64,000 nt of DNA from Timema cristinae. Its lineage: Eukaryota; Arthropoda; Insecta; Phasmatodea; Timematidae. A program made the position numbers and the translations under genes. The stretch is taken from the NCBI GenBank assembly GCA_039000515.1, contig JBCFYV010000935.1:57670346-57734345 (forward strand), in the 5' to 3' direction. Shown here in pieces: positions 50,501-62,027 of the stretch (the first letter of the stretch is position 1; each line of letters starts with the position of its first letter). Under the pieces are notes generated by a model. That model saw only the letters and a program-made list of their open reading frames with translations. It was not told the origin of the DNA and made no database searches.

Positions 50501-51414
50501 GCTATAAAAATATATTGTGTAATGTATGAATGAATGGGGGTGGTTTAAAGATTTAAAGCCCTATGCAGTAAATAATTAGCATCATGTAATTAGGGATATT
50601 CTATTAATAATCGGACATTTGTCCTTAAAAGTACCTTACAATGTTATCCCCTCCCTAACCTCGTATTCAGTGCACCCAGTTGGGATCGAAGCTAGGCCTT
50701 TCAATTCATAAACAAATTACTCCTAAGCATTATTTGAATAATTATGAGGAAAGGAAGTAAAAAGAATTGAACCACAGTCTTCCTGGAGGAGGAGGATGGC
50801 ACTTTGCTTTGTGGGAAAATAAACGTCCTTGGTACAGGAAACATCCAGAGTCAGGTACACTATCCGTGAATCACAATCCTAAGAATATATATATTATAAA
50901 GTGTTTCCGCCATCAATTTTAGACTGTCAAGTTGGGTAAAGTTCTCGACCTGAAACCATCTACTAGTATGTTGCATTGAGAAACAGCGTCCTGTGAATGA
51001 CCCGCCGGTGAATCTTTTCAGACAATAGTCCCGGGTTCGACTCGTTGGTGAGGAGAGACCATTGTTCTGCGGCGGACGTATGACGTCAGCGGGCCAACAT
51101 ACCGATTGAGAAAGAGAGGTCAGGGCTATGGGATATGTAGCAAACTCGACTCTTTTTTTTCTTACATTTTACTTGGATAAATGAACTTGGAGTTGGAGGA
51201 GGGGGAGGGGGGTTCATCTGGTGATTCAACTTAGCCACGGTGGATAGCTCTGTTTGCACATCTCGGTGTTTACATCATTTAAACCGTCAGTCTCTAATTT
51301 CGACAGACACGAAATAATTGGCTACTACTCACTCGTTCACGTGAATACATTGGGTACATGTGGCTGTGAGGAGGGATATGAAACCATCTTTTTTGTAAAT
51401 ATTCTATTATTATT

Positions 51415-51707
51415 ATTATTATTATTATGCGCCGCGTCTTACTACCCTTCGGGTTGTACGCACCTACGCTAATGTGTAATGGTAGGGTGATTGTGAGATT
51501 AAATTGAGAACATACAGTTTAACGTGGGATCCGAACTACGGTGGAGGCCTGGCATTCCCCACATTCACAAGTTGTGATTAATACACGTCTTGTCAAGGTG
51601 AAGGAAGGGTTTGGTAATCAGATAAATATGTACCAGGACCCGAGGATTGAACCCCGGACCCTCAGCACAGAAGTCTGACACCTTACCCTTAGAACACCAG
51701 GCACCTA
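51415..51707 (-). repeat. SINE A copy
   Basis: Complete with small deletions; tail at left (cgccgcgtcttactaccctt), head at right (cttagaacaccaggcacc). Confidence 0.85.
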
Positions 51708-52219
51708 TAAGAATAAGAATAATTATCCGACAAACCCTATTGGGTTGAAAAAGAAAGTACAAGTAATATCCATTATAAATACACCCATCCGGGATTTAAG
51801 CCAGACCTTCCCTTCACCGGCTAACCATACCAGATGAGATTGACTCCTTACACCACGTGACCGGTGGTGCGGGTCTAAAGAGTCGTTCCATTAAATTATC
51901 AAATCCAAAAAAAAAAAAGTTCAATAATTTATGTAAAATGCTATCTATATATTTACAGAGTAAAAAGGGTAAACTTTTAATCTTAGTGTTGGGATGCTAC
52001 GAAACATCAAAAAACATGTGCTAACATTTCAATTACTTAACCATTCGGGGAACAACTTTATTTATGATTGAAGTTACTAAAAATAAATGTTACGGTGCAC
52101 CGCACAGACTTTCTCTCGTTTTTATCTTAAAATATACATTTACTAAAAACTCCGTGAGTTTTGTGAAACGAAATAATAGTTCTATACATTGTTGTAGAAA
52201 CATTACACCAAAGCTCATA

Positions 52220-52925
52220 GATGAAATAATGTACACTGTTACTTACTCTATGACATTAGGAAATAAGAACATTGTTACAGAAAAAATGATCAAAGATAAA
52301 TATCTTTGTACAACAAAGAATATAAGAATCAAATTCATTTTCAAAGACCTGAATTAAAAGGTATGTATTTGATTAAATCTCAGAAATTATTGGTTTTATA
52401 CAAATATATTTCAAATAAAAGATGTATATCTTTAATAGTACTTTAACTTTATTATGACTTTTTTTTTTGTATCTCAAATAGTTGCGTAGAAATGAAGAAA
52501 ATTGGAAAATCTACCTTATGTAAGGTGCCCTCAAAGTCATTTTCATTAGAAAAAGAGAATTGGCATTTTATTAATAATGATAATTAGTGTCTAGATATAA
52601 AATGTAATCAATATCGTTAGAGTGAATTTTGAAAAAACCGATTTTTCTCTTTTTCCCCTTCAGTAAACTAACCTGAATTTTAGGGTTAAATATATAAAAC
52701 TCCAACTTCTTGTGGAGAACCTTATTAAAGCCCCAGGTACCAAGTTTTAGCCCAATCGCTAAAACAGTTTCTACTCTAGTCCGAGGTACGGACAGACGGG
52801 CATTGAGAAAACATTTTTTGTTTGTTTCAGGGGGTCTTGAAATGTTGACATTTATCAAAATCTCGAGTTCGAACTTTTTGACTATCACACTACTTTCTCT
52901 CCAAGGTGTCGAGAGAAAGTAAATA
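52220..52925 (-). repeat. R700 dispersed repeat, minus-strand copy
   Basis: From ttacttactctatgacatta to tcgagagaaagtaaa, in reverse to 32085-32800. Ends exactly where the CATA microsatellite begins. The 97-codon open frame near 52064 overlaps it and is not taken as a gene. Confidence 0.6.
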
Positions 52926-53103
52926 TACATACAACATACATACTCATACAACATACATACATTCAACATACATACATACATACACATACATACATAAATA
53001 CATAATACATACATGCATACATACATACATACATACATACATACTATATACATACATACTAATACATACATCATCATAATACAATATACATACATACATA
53101 CAG
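52926..53103 (+). repeat. (CATA)n microsatellite
   Basis: Many catacata units with slips. The long open frame on the opposite strand (MYVCMYVCMY pattern) is produced by this repeat. Confidence 0.92.
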
Positions 53104-53109
53104 ACGGGG

Positions 53110-53560
53110 TAGTTAAGAAACTACATATATATCGTAGCTCAAAAAATAACTCCTTACTTTATCTATCCTCCCTAACTTTCTCCACACTTCCCTTTCCTTG
53201 CATACGTTCTTTACTTCACCAACATCCATACATCGAGTCATACATGCTCTTTTATTCTTAAAACTCTTAATGTTTATCTTTTTCGCGTATTCATCTACAA
53301 CATTTAGCCACGTCTTACTTGACCTACCTCTTCCTTTTGATCCACACACTCTACCTTCATAAATTTATTTCTTCACTCGATCAACACTCATCCTCTCAAC
53401 ATGTCCAAACCACCGTAAGACAAGTCTTTCACATTTACCTATTTTCAAACCACACTCCTTCAGCACTCATTCATACTGACTTTATCCATACAAGTTTTTC
53501 CACATACATTTCGTAGATATCTCATTCAAACCGCAACCACCAGCTCTTGTGTTTTAAATG
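53110..53560 (-). pseudogene. LINE reverse transcriptase C-terminal remnant
   Basis: The minus strand reads RLVLRWFGHVERMSVDRVKK, a stop, then IYEGRVCGSKGRGR and later RRCMDV-like CMDVGEVKNVCKEREVW. The WFGHVERM block followed by a GRGR segment is the usual C-terminal part of many insect LINE polymerases. One in-frame stop shows that the copy is dead. Confidence 0.6.
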
Positions 53561-53749
53561 AACATTTCAATAAAATTAGGATACCACCCAAGATAACTAA
53601 CTTAGATATGCTTTCCTTCAATATCAATCACATATCTGAAAAAACAACACAAATAATTTTGTAATTAATTATTTGATCCATAAGTCCTTACTCTTTAGGT
53701 AAGAAGTTGATGAACGTTTAACTTTTTGAGGTCTAGTTTATACTATCTA

Positions 53750-53923
53750 CCGTTGACCCGGGTAGGCTTGGGGTAAAGTTTTAGCCTCTGGAGCTGATAT
53801 TCATGGGTTCCAACCCAGTTGGGGTTGCCAGATTTTACGTGATAAAAATCCTTAGCACAACTTCCTTCGTAGGGAAAGTAGAACCCATGTCGATTATGGC
53901 ATGTAAAAGAACCCTGGAAGGTA
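53750..53923 (+). repeat. SINE D copy
   Basis: Head gacccgggtaggcttggggt, B-box region catgggttccaacccag, body aaaatccttagcacaacttc. It ends at the TA where the next MITE starts. Confidence 0.65.
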
Positions 53924-54158
53924 CAGTAGCCCCATGGCTTCTTTGGTGCTGACTGACAACTCACAGCTGACTTCTGTCAGTCAACATTTAGGTATATACC
54001 TAAATTTTGACGATCAGAAGTGACAGCTGCTTAACACATGATTTTACAGATCATATGGTTCGGTGTAGGGATACATAATTTGGTGTGGTAACTTTTCAAA
54101 GCCGTCAGCCGTTAGTTGTGAGCTGTCAGTCAGCACCAAAGAAGCCATGGGGCTACTG
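53924..54158. mobile_element. Tc1/mariner-like MITE, 235 bp, TA flanks
   Basis: Ends cagtagccccatggcttc and gaagccatggggctactg, flanked by TA on both sides. Inner inverted repeats around ggtatataccta. No open frame. Confidence 0.8.
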
Positions 54159-54339
54159 TAGCATCCCTTCTCAAGGCCCCGCTACGGTGGACACGTGGAT
54201 AAAGGCGTCAATCTCGTGTTGTCTGGTTTATCGCGAGTATAGTGGTCAGGGTTTAGATTCCGGTCATTTCCACCGAAAGTAACGTATACTAAATGATTCC
54301 CTTCTCTTCCAACACACAAATTTGAGTACATTTTGTCTA

Positions 54340-54792
54340 AAATGTACGCAATCCAATGACTGCAAGGTCTAAGGTAGCGTTTTTCCAATCAGTATGCCTT
54401 GGCACATTTGTGTTCCGTGGGAGTTTTGGAAAATATAAAAAAATGAAGCGAGAAAAACTTCGATGAATAAAAACTAGGTTTTTTAATTATAAGATCTTTC
54501 TTTTTAAAAAACTGATGGGGTGTCTTTACAATGGTGGTGCCTTGTTCAGTGTGCCGTGAGTTGAAAATCCCTGAAGGCGTCACTCTTGCAATAGACTGGA
54601 CTGGTAATGATGGTGAGATCATGGTTGGAATCCCAGTTAGGTGACCTGAGTTTTTTCCGAAATGGTTTTCAACTCTCTCTCTCCAAGCAAATTCGGGCAC
54701 ACTTAATTTAAGTTGAACCTTTATAATTCTTATCATATTAGTGTGGCTAGTATAATTATATGCTTATAGCCCGAATGGGTAGTTAGACGTAC
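54340..54792 (+). repeat. SINE B copy interrupted by a hAT-like MITE
   Basis: Head to ggtctaagg (54374), then the MITE, then aaggcgtcactcttgcaata from 54574, worn B box, body, and tail agcccgaatgggtagttaga. Confidence 0.65.
54375..54573. mobile_element. hAT-like MITE inside SINE B
   Basis: Ends tagcgtttttccaatcag and gttgaaaatccctg; tatgccttggcac and gtgtgccgtgag are inner inverted matches. Third such insertion at the GGTCTAAGG point of SINE B. Confidence 0.55.
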
Positions 54793-54927
54793 AGCATTGA
54801 TTTTATTCGAATTGGAATCGGATATGATTCAAAATATTGTACAAAGGTGCTGTTTCAAAATATTGTGCTTTTTCAACATTCACTCAAATAATTTGTTCTA
54901 CAAACTCAAATTAGCACCATTTAACTA

Positions 54928-55165
54928 CCCCCTTCGGTGGTTGCGTGGTCTAACGCGCTACTCTCGCAGTAGACTAGACTGCCGGAGATCGAGGTTCGAA
55001 TCTCGATCGGGTGTAATGAGGGTGGTTATACCAAAATAGTTTTGCATTCTCCCTCCACGCAAATGTGGATACACTTCATATAAATATAACCTTCCTAAAC
55101 CTTAAAACCACTAGTGTAATTAGTACATAAGCGTATAACCGAACGGGTAGTAAGACGCGATGCTA
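54928..55165 (+). repeat. SINE B copy
   Basis: Nearly complete: ccccttcggtggttgcgtgg head, ctactctcgcagtagactag, gaggttcgaatctcgatcgg B box, tail ccgaacgggtagtaagacgc. Confidence 0.85.
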
Positions 55166-56037
55166 AAAGTTCTACAAATGTAATTTATCAACATTGGACT
55201 AAATAAATTGATATGAAATGCCCAACATAAATAAAAATTTGTTTTAGTTATTTAAACAAATTGTACTTCAAAATTTGGGTTCACCTTATATTTACTGCAA
55301 TAATTGAATCTTTTGTAAACCTTGTTGTATTATCTGTCAGCTAATATAAATTTGGTAATCAAGTTAATCTCAGTAAATTGTCCCACGGTTCCTTAACATT
55401 TACCACAACAACGTTTTACTTCCTGTATTTACTTCAAAATCGGACACAATACTGCTTACGGGTGTGTCGACACACTTAGGTCTAAAAATAAAAGTGTATT
55501 TGCATTTTAATTAAATCTAACAATATTATGTTGTTTGATGTTTAAAATATATTTGTATGTATTACAAACTAAACCCTGAATTTATTAACGTTCAAAATTA
55601 GTAGTTTATCTGATAGGTTAGTTTCTATTAGCTCAATATGAATATCAATATTCTTTTTAATTTTGTATCTTTTTAAAGTGAACTTTATCTGTTAAATAAA
55701 ATAAAAATATAGCTTTAGTCAAGGTTTGGTTTATTCTGTCTGATAACTACAGATGTGTGTGTTTATACTTGGAATTTTTACTCGTTAAACTGCCTCCCAT
55801 CTACTCTAAGCCATATCAGGGCCCTAGCCCCCCTTAATCCGGGGGAAAAGAAGGGGGAGTTCCATATTATGGACATAATAGCATGTTTTTCATCAACTTA
55901 AGAATAGGGTTTTATTCTTCCCTTTCAAAATGGAATTATTGTTCATGACATCACAATATTTAATAGCTTAGTGAAACAATAGCCGGAACTATTGTTAATG
56001 CATTTTAGTGAGGATAACACCTCTCCGATATCATATT

Positions 56038-56116
56038 CTGAAAATTGAAAAATGACACCTGGACACGGGGGTCCCGGTTCGATTCCCGTGTCCAGGTGTC
56101 ATTTTTCAATTTTCAG
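56038..56116. repeat. Perfect 32-bp inverted repeat around a tRNA B box
   Basis: Arms 56038-56069 and 56085-56116 are exact reverse complements and include aatgacacctggacacggg. The 15-base loop (56070-56084) is ggtcccggttcgatt, so loop and right arm together make a B box (ggttcgattcccg). No mismatch in 32 pairs. Confidence 0.93.
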
Positions 56117-57544
56117 ATTTAATAACTTACCCTAGAACTAACACTATTACTATCCTAGAGATAAGAGAAAAAAAACATTCATTAACTCTAAGAAATTAAA
56201 TAATTGACTACAGTTGGAGTCAAACCAGAAACTCGCCCGGTTATAAGTGAGTCACCTTATACCTGAATCGTATTAAAAACTATTTTAATCAAATAATAAT
56301 ACTCACAATCTATTTTTGGTAGTCCTTGTGCGACACATTATGGAGACTTGATTTGTAATGTTCCCGATTTAAAAGTAGAAACAAAAAAAATGTTCACTTT
56401 CAAAATAATGACTACAGAAGTTTATCTAGTTTTAGAATTTTCTTGTTTATAAATGATCTACTTAAATTGGTCTAAATCAAATTTACGGTACTCGAAGTCA
56501 TGTCATTTATAATCAAATACGGCAGCACACAATACAAGTGAAGTTCGTCATACTATTAATTTATTTTTTAAACAATGCACTAAGAAAATAATTTCAATGT
56601 CACACAATAATTTAATTCTTTACTTAATTCGGGAATAAAAAAATAGTTTCCGTTACGATTATTATGATTATTTCGAATATGTGAATCTCACTACTCCTTC
56701 TCAGCACATGCCCGTCAGCTGATGAGATCTAGTCCGAAGTGAAGAACTGCACTCAAACCTTCTTCACGAAGCACACTCACTCAAATGGCAACACGATTCG
56801 CGAAACCAAACATATTTAAAAAAAACTTTACTCCTCTAAAAAAAATATCACTCCCAAAAAAAATAGTCGACTCGGTACGAATAAATTCCGCCAATAAGAC
56901 GCATCGACTCACGTGTCTCGACCAATCAAAACTCAAGACTCTTCCCCACTTTTTTTTCCCCCCTTTATGGTCTCCCCTATTCCGGCGCATTCTGCCGTTT
57001 CAAGGGGATTCTTTCGTGCTTCGTTGACCAAGTAAAAATATATTTTTATAAAGAATACGAAGAAAACAAAAGATAGAATATCACAAGAAGAGATGTGATC
57101 TTCTTCGGTCGAATACAAAAAAAGGGAGAGAGGGGGGCGAGGGAAAGGATGTTGAATTAAAAGTTGCATGTCTCTTTTTTCTTAAAATTAAAAATCTATG
57201 AAGGATTATGTTCGTATATTGTTTTGTTTCTCAAGGTAGAAGGAAGTGAACTTCGTGTTCGATAAATTCAGGGATAGCCGATCTGCAACAGGTAAACATT
57301 CCGGATGTGGTCCTTTTTGGCGGGTACAAAAGAAACAATTCAAACTGAGACGAAAGAGGTTCATAGAAGAAAAAAAAAAGATTAAAAGAAAATAATTAGG
57401 AAAACTCGTAGAGATATTTAGACAGCTCGCGATAAAAGTTGAAACCTTCAAGTTGGCTCATTCGAAGGACTTTAAGGTACACGCAAGATATTTCAATGCC
57501 AAAAATATATGTTTTATCGAGAATTGATTTTTTTTTAATAATTG

Positions 57545-57762
57545 ATCAGCGTCTTATTATCCGTCCGGACAAATGGGGGTAGGGTCAATTAAAATTTAAT
57601 TCATAGGAAGTGTACCTACATTTGAAGATAATTCGAGTAAGAAACAATATATGAGAAAATACTTGCATACACACCCGGCCGGGATTTAAACCTCAATCTC
57701 TCAGTTGCCAACATGTCAGATGATAAGATTACACTAACACCTTTCCCCGTGTAACCACTGGT
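57545..57762 (-). repeat. SINE B copy, worn
   Basis: Tail (gcgtcttattatccgtccgg), body (gaagtgtacctacatttgaa), B-box region (ccgggatttaaacctcaatc); head worn. Confidence 0.65.
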
Positions 57763-57836
57763 GTGGTGGTTTGATAGTTATCTAACACAGGAACGAAAGT
57801 TTTTTTTAAAAACTATATGCCAGTTATTTTAAATTA

Positions 57837-58124
57837 TTATTATTAGCACCGCGTCTTACTGCCCGTTCGGGTTATACGCAATTACGCTAATGTGTAATGG
57901 TAAGGTGATTGTGAGATGAAATGGAGGACCTACAGTTTAACGTGGCATCCGAACCACGGTGGAGGCCTGGCATTCCACACATTCACCAGTTTTGATTAAT
58001 ACAGGTCTTGTCAGAGGTGAAGGAAGGGTTTGGTAATCAGATAAATCTGTGCCGGGACCTGGGATCGAACCCCGGACCCCCAGCACGGAAGTCCGACACC
58101 TTACCCCTAGACCACCAGGTCACC
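57837..58124 (-). repeat. SINE A copy
   Basis: Complete and well preserved; tail at left (gcaccgcgtcttactgcccg), head at right (ctagaccaccaggtcacc). Confidence 0.9.
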
Positions 58125-58559
58125 CTAGCTATTTTAAAAACAATTATTTTATTTGAACCATAAACATATTATAAATCTAAGGGAAAGGATTAGAAGGGTG
58201 AATATGCTAGAGTTTGACTAATAAATGTGTGAAACAAACTGTATTGTAAACAAGTCACTATCCTACACCTATACCCAGATTTTGGTATGAAGAACAGTTT
58301 AGAAATTTCAAAAAAAATTCCGACCAACATTGTTAACGTTTTATTATATTAGTTGTGTTATTTTATAGGTATTTATAATATCTATCAAAAGTGTTAGCTT
58401 CATGACTTAATGTATGAATATATTAAAATTGTTTTAGTAGGTAACTACCAGATAGTGTTCTTCCTACCAAAATCAGTGTATAGCTGTGTCGATACTTGAG
58501 CAGGATTACCGTCATTTAATGTGTTAGCTTTTATAGTGATATTAGTTTGCTGTCACGCC

Positions 58560-58700
58560 ACTGTATGAAGGAAAGGATTTTTCCCAAACTGTTTTCCGCT
58601 CTCCCTCCACACAATTGTTGGTACACTTCCTCTATATTCAACTTTCCCCGTCCCTAATACTTTAGCGTAGTTAGTACATAGGCGTATAACTTTGACGGCA
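58560..58700 (+). repeat. SINE B fragment
   Basis: Body and tail only (ctctccctccacacaattgt, gcgtagttagtacataggcg). Confidence 0.5.
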
Positions 58701-59160
58701 TCATATTCCTATCGTGAGCTAGTTCTATCCAGTCCACCTCACTACACCCTATCCCTATCTTGAACTGATTCAATCCAGTCCACCTCGTTACACCCTATCC
58801 ATATCTTAAGCTAGTTCTATCCAGTCCACCTCACTACACCCTATCCCTATCTTGAACTAATTCTATCCAGTCCACCTCATTACACCATATCCCTATCCTC
58901 CGCTAGTTCTAAAGTTATCATCCCATCTGAGGCTAGGTCTTTCTAATGGTCTCTTCCATTGGATTTACCAGTCAGAACCTTGAACACGGTTCTAAATTCT
59001 CTCATTTGCACTGCATGTCCTACCCACCGTAGCTTACGAGATTTGATTACTACCCTAACAATGTATGCTGATGAGTACAGGGCATGTAACTCATTAGTAT
59101 GGGACCTCCTCTACTCTCCATTATTATCATCCCTTATTTTAACCAATATTTTCCTTAATA
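58700..59160 (-). pseudogene. LINE remnant with internal tandem repeats
   Basis: Minus-strand translation has RKLRWVGHAVQM-like and FKVLTGKSNG words of a LINE C-terminus (about 58930-59050), next to a repeated block (58705-58915) of about 52 bases containing tatccagtccacctca in four copies. Related to the remnant at 16203. Confidence 0.5.
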
Positions 59161-59405
59161 ATTTGCTTAGATTATTTTTATTGATATTTTTAATCACCCC
59201 GGTTATAATTTCAATACGGGGAGGTGTTCTATTGCCCTCTTTCTCAAAGAGGTAACACATGTAACCAAGGTCAACAATCCCTTGATAACGCCTCTGTTGT
59301 AATAACCATGGGAACTAACAACAAGAGTCTTAAAACAGACTTCTGATGAGAACTCGCCGGTTGATAAATTGGCCGCCCCTGGAAGGGTTACCTCCGTGCG
59401 GTAAG

Positions 59406-59659
59406 ATGTACCCTTACCGCGTGGGGGAAGGGGTGCTAGCCCTTCCTCAGCGCAAGGCCCTTCCGCTCCCGCCAACACCCCCGGAGAGCGAGGAGATCAA
59501 GAAACCGTTCCAGACGCCGGATTCTGTGACGGAAGTGGTCGACATCTTATGGATGTTGTGCATGCTTCTGTTTGAGGTGGGGAAAAACGCTTTACTGTTC
59601 TGCTGCGTCGCCTTGCAGCTGGTCGGCGCCGTGTACAGACTGGTCACCAACCTCAGCAC
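59406..59659 (+). CDS. Small multi-pass membrane protein, exon with start
   Basis: Not recognised. From ATG at 59406 (AAG before it) the frame encodes 84 codons plus two bases, up to donor GTGAGA at 59660. It starts MYPYRVGEGVLALPQRKALP, followed by a proline- and acid-rich stretch (about 21-40). Next come two closely spaced hydrophobic segments, about 44-58 (ILWMLCMLLFEV) and 61-80 (ALLFCCVALQLVGAVYRLV). The frame is open upstream to 59339, where there is a possible acceptor (taaaacag), so the true start may lie in an earlier exon. Composition is GC-rich against an AT-rich background. Splicing to 61901 keeps the frame and adds a third hydrophobic segment. Confidence 0.65.
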
Positions 59660-59784
59660 GTGAGACTACTTACACTCTGATACAAAAATTATGGGTATAA
59701 TGTCTCCTTGCCACCCACCGGGGGCGTACTTAGGGATGTGAAAACGGTTTGGCTGCACAAAATACAGGGCCCCGCGCTTGCTTA

Positions 59785-60008
59785 CAGTAGCCCCATGACT
59801 TATTTGGTGCTGACTGACAGCTCACAGCTGACGGCTTTGAAAAGTTACCAGACCAAATTATGTATCCCTACGCCCATATGACCTGCAAAAACATGTGTTT
59901 AGCAGTTGTCACTTTTGACAGTCAACATTTAGGTATATACCTAAATGTTGACTGTCCGAAGTCAGATGTGAGCTGTCAGTCAGCACCAAAGAAGCCATGG
60001 GGCTACTG
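59785..60008. mobile_element. Tc1/mariner-like MITE in the intron of the plus-strand gene
   Basis: Ends cagtagccccatgacttat and gaagccatggggctactg, TA on both sides. About 224 bases, slightly shorter than the other two copies. Confidence 0.75.
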
Positions 60009-61027
60009 TAGGTGACAAGAAGGAAACAAGTTGAGGTGGGAAATTCTTACCTGCGCTCTCTTATAAGTATTCTCCCTGTGTAGGCGATCTAGCGAATATT
60101 GTCAAGAGTGTAAAAACAAATAAAAACATAATCATGTGGTTTGGTTTATTGAACGAGTGAAGTGAGTTCTCCGTTTTAACTCCACCGATTTGCATTTGTC
60201 TGTCTGTGGCGGGTATGTACCAAGGTAACTTTTGAACGGATTAACCGGTTTAATTCAAACTCGGCACAGTTGTTCTTAGTACCTCTATACAGATAAAGTT
60301 CGTTGAGGAGGAAAATCGAACTAGGGGTTGGCGGGAAACCAACTCTTTTATGTATAAAAAAAACACGGCTTCTAGCATTAATGAATACAGAATACATGTA
60401 TTTACCTTTTAGGGCATTTCCTGATATCTTATCCAATTTTAAATTGATATATAGGTGCAAACTACTGTAATAGCATTAAACAAATATTAGGTTTTAGTTG
60501 GGTTTTTTTTAGTGGTGGAGGGGGGGTGGTAAGCTTGTCCAGGGCCTGAAGTCTACTAAGGGGCCACCCTCCCCTTCCACACACGTTTACTATTCACCAT
60601 CTTGCGACGCACTGTCCTCAAATGACGTCACGGCCATGGAGACTACGCATGCACAGACTAGAAGTAATGAGTATATTTATCACGTCATTTTAACTTAGTG
60701 GTATGGAAGGAAATGCTAGTTAAGGTCCGGATTTTTTTTACAGTTTTTCTAGACAGAGGCATTTTTAATCAAAATAACTATTATTTAATATGTTTATCTT
60801 ATTTTTCTACACATTGTTTACCTTAGTGACTTAACGTGTACAATCATAAAACGACCTTACATGACGTCATTTAAGTCTCTGCCCAAGACGTTTCTCCTGT
60901 GTGTATTTCTCAGCAACCAGTGAAACTAGACATATTGAATGGCATTGCTATAACATCACTTATTTTATCCATACACTCCCAAAGAGCACACATCAAAACC
61001 TCATTTTGGGGAGAGTTAATTTATTGG

Positions 61028-61185
61028 AACGTGGTTCGGATTCCACGTTAAACTGTAGATCCTCCCTTTCATCTCACAATCACCCTACCATTACACATTA
61101 GCGTAAGTGCGTACAACCCGAACGGGTAGTAACACGTGGTGATGATGATGATAATGATGATAATAATAATATAATAATAATAATA
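61028..61185 (+). repeat. 5'-truncated SINE A
   Basis: Starts at cgtggttcggattccacg, has the distal body, the common tail (cccgaacgggtagtaacacg) and GAT/TAA units. Confidence 0.75.
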
Positions 61186-61460
61186 ATAAATAACAGGAAA
61201 CACGAAACACACAATGAAAGCAAACTGAAATGATAGGTTTAAACTATTTTGTATTTTACACGTAACAAAAACAAATTCATTTTCATGAAAATGATGCTAC
61301 AGTTTTCTAACTTTAAAAGGAACAATTACGGACATAAATAGTGAACAGTGAATCATTAAGAAAACAATATGTTTCCAGCTACTTGTATTGCTTGCTATCT
61401 GTACATGTTTTCATATAGATACATATAATTTTCAATGAAAAGGTAGAAGTCTTACTTTGT

Positions 61461-61720
61461 TTTGTTTGTTTGTTTGTTTGAATTTATTTTGTTGTAACAA
61501 TAAACAGATATTTATTTACACGAAAAACATTGAACATAGAGAACACAAATAACGAACATCAGCCCCAGAGGGGCTCTCGAGTGCTGATTGCTACTGGACA
61601 TTATAATTACAAATAAATAAGAAAGCATGTGGCGCCCTGGTAATGAGTTAGCCAGAGAGTCATGGACGGAGGGGGCGGGAGTCCTGTCGCCTGTATAGGG
61701 TCGACGAGGACCTTAAATAA
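61461..61720 (-). mobile_element. LINE 3' fragment with (CAAA)n tail
   Basis: The tail lies at the left as TTTG units. The hairpin cagccccagaggggctctcg and ggcgccctggtaatgag match the layout of the fragment at 7685-8120 in reverse, so both are ends of related elements. Confidence 0.6.
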
Positions 61721-61900
61721 TATACCAATGTACAAATGAAAGAATATAAAGAAGAAAACATAGAAGGGTTACTTTGACTATCTTATAGCCTTCACCATAG
61801 TGGAACCAACTCGGGTAGGCTTGCTAACTTCAGGGTAAAACTGAGGGTGAGTATCATGTTAATCAACCCCTAAAGACTCATCTGTCGTAAATCTGAACAG

Positions 61901-62027
61901 GGTATGGCAATGGCTGCTCGTTGTGATATTCGCGCTGGTGCTGCTGACGGGACTGGTGGCGAGGTACGAAATGAGGATGGAAAGAGACTCCGCCGCGGAA
62001 AGGTTTGCAGACAAGATGGGCTTCTGA
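61901..62027 (+). CDS. Small multi-pass membrane protein, terminal exon
   Basis: Acceptor atctgaacag at 61891-61900. One base completes a threonine from the first exon; 41 codons and a TGA stop follow. It begins with VWQ and the span WLLVVIFALVLLTGLVA, then a charged tail RYEMRMERDSAAERFADKMGF. With the exon at 59406-59659 the protein has 126 residues and two or three membrane spans. The coding match is supported by phase, hydrophobic pattern and charged end, not by a known family. Confidence 0.65.

Larger units (their letters stand above)
48600..58500. other. Repeat-rich intergenic region
   Basis: No supported gene between the start of the ZP gene and the plus-strand gene. Unassigned stretches of over 300 bases: 48600-49350, 50520-51370, 55170-56030 and 56120-57540. 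The last one has CCAAT and CACGTG sequences (about 56890-56935) and could be a promoter, but no exon is visible. Confidence 0.5.

Noticed and set aside
52064..52357. 97-codon AT-rich open frame on the plus strand
   Set aside because: Overlaps the R700 repeat, has no recognisable domain and AT-driven composition.
52571..53095. 174-codon open frame on the minus strand
   Set aside because: Its N-terminal half is the CATA microsatellite read as MYVC repeats, and the rest is the R700 repeat.
56785..57027. Overlapping open frames of 69-80 codons on both strands
   Set aside because: Lysine- and phenylalanine-rich because of A/T runs; no splice sites in phase and no domain. The area may be a promoter instead.
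8803..61185. CRISPR array or regularly spaced direct repeats
   Set aside because: The many similar copies are dispersed SINEs with tRNA heads and target duplications in both orientations, not an array with spacers.
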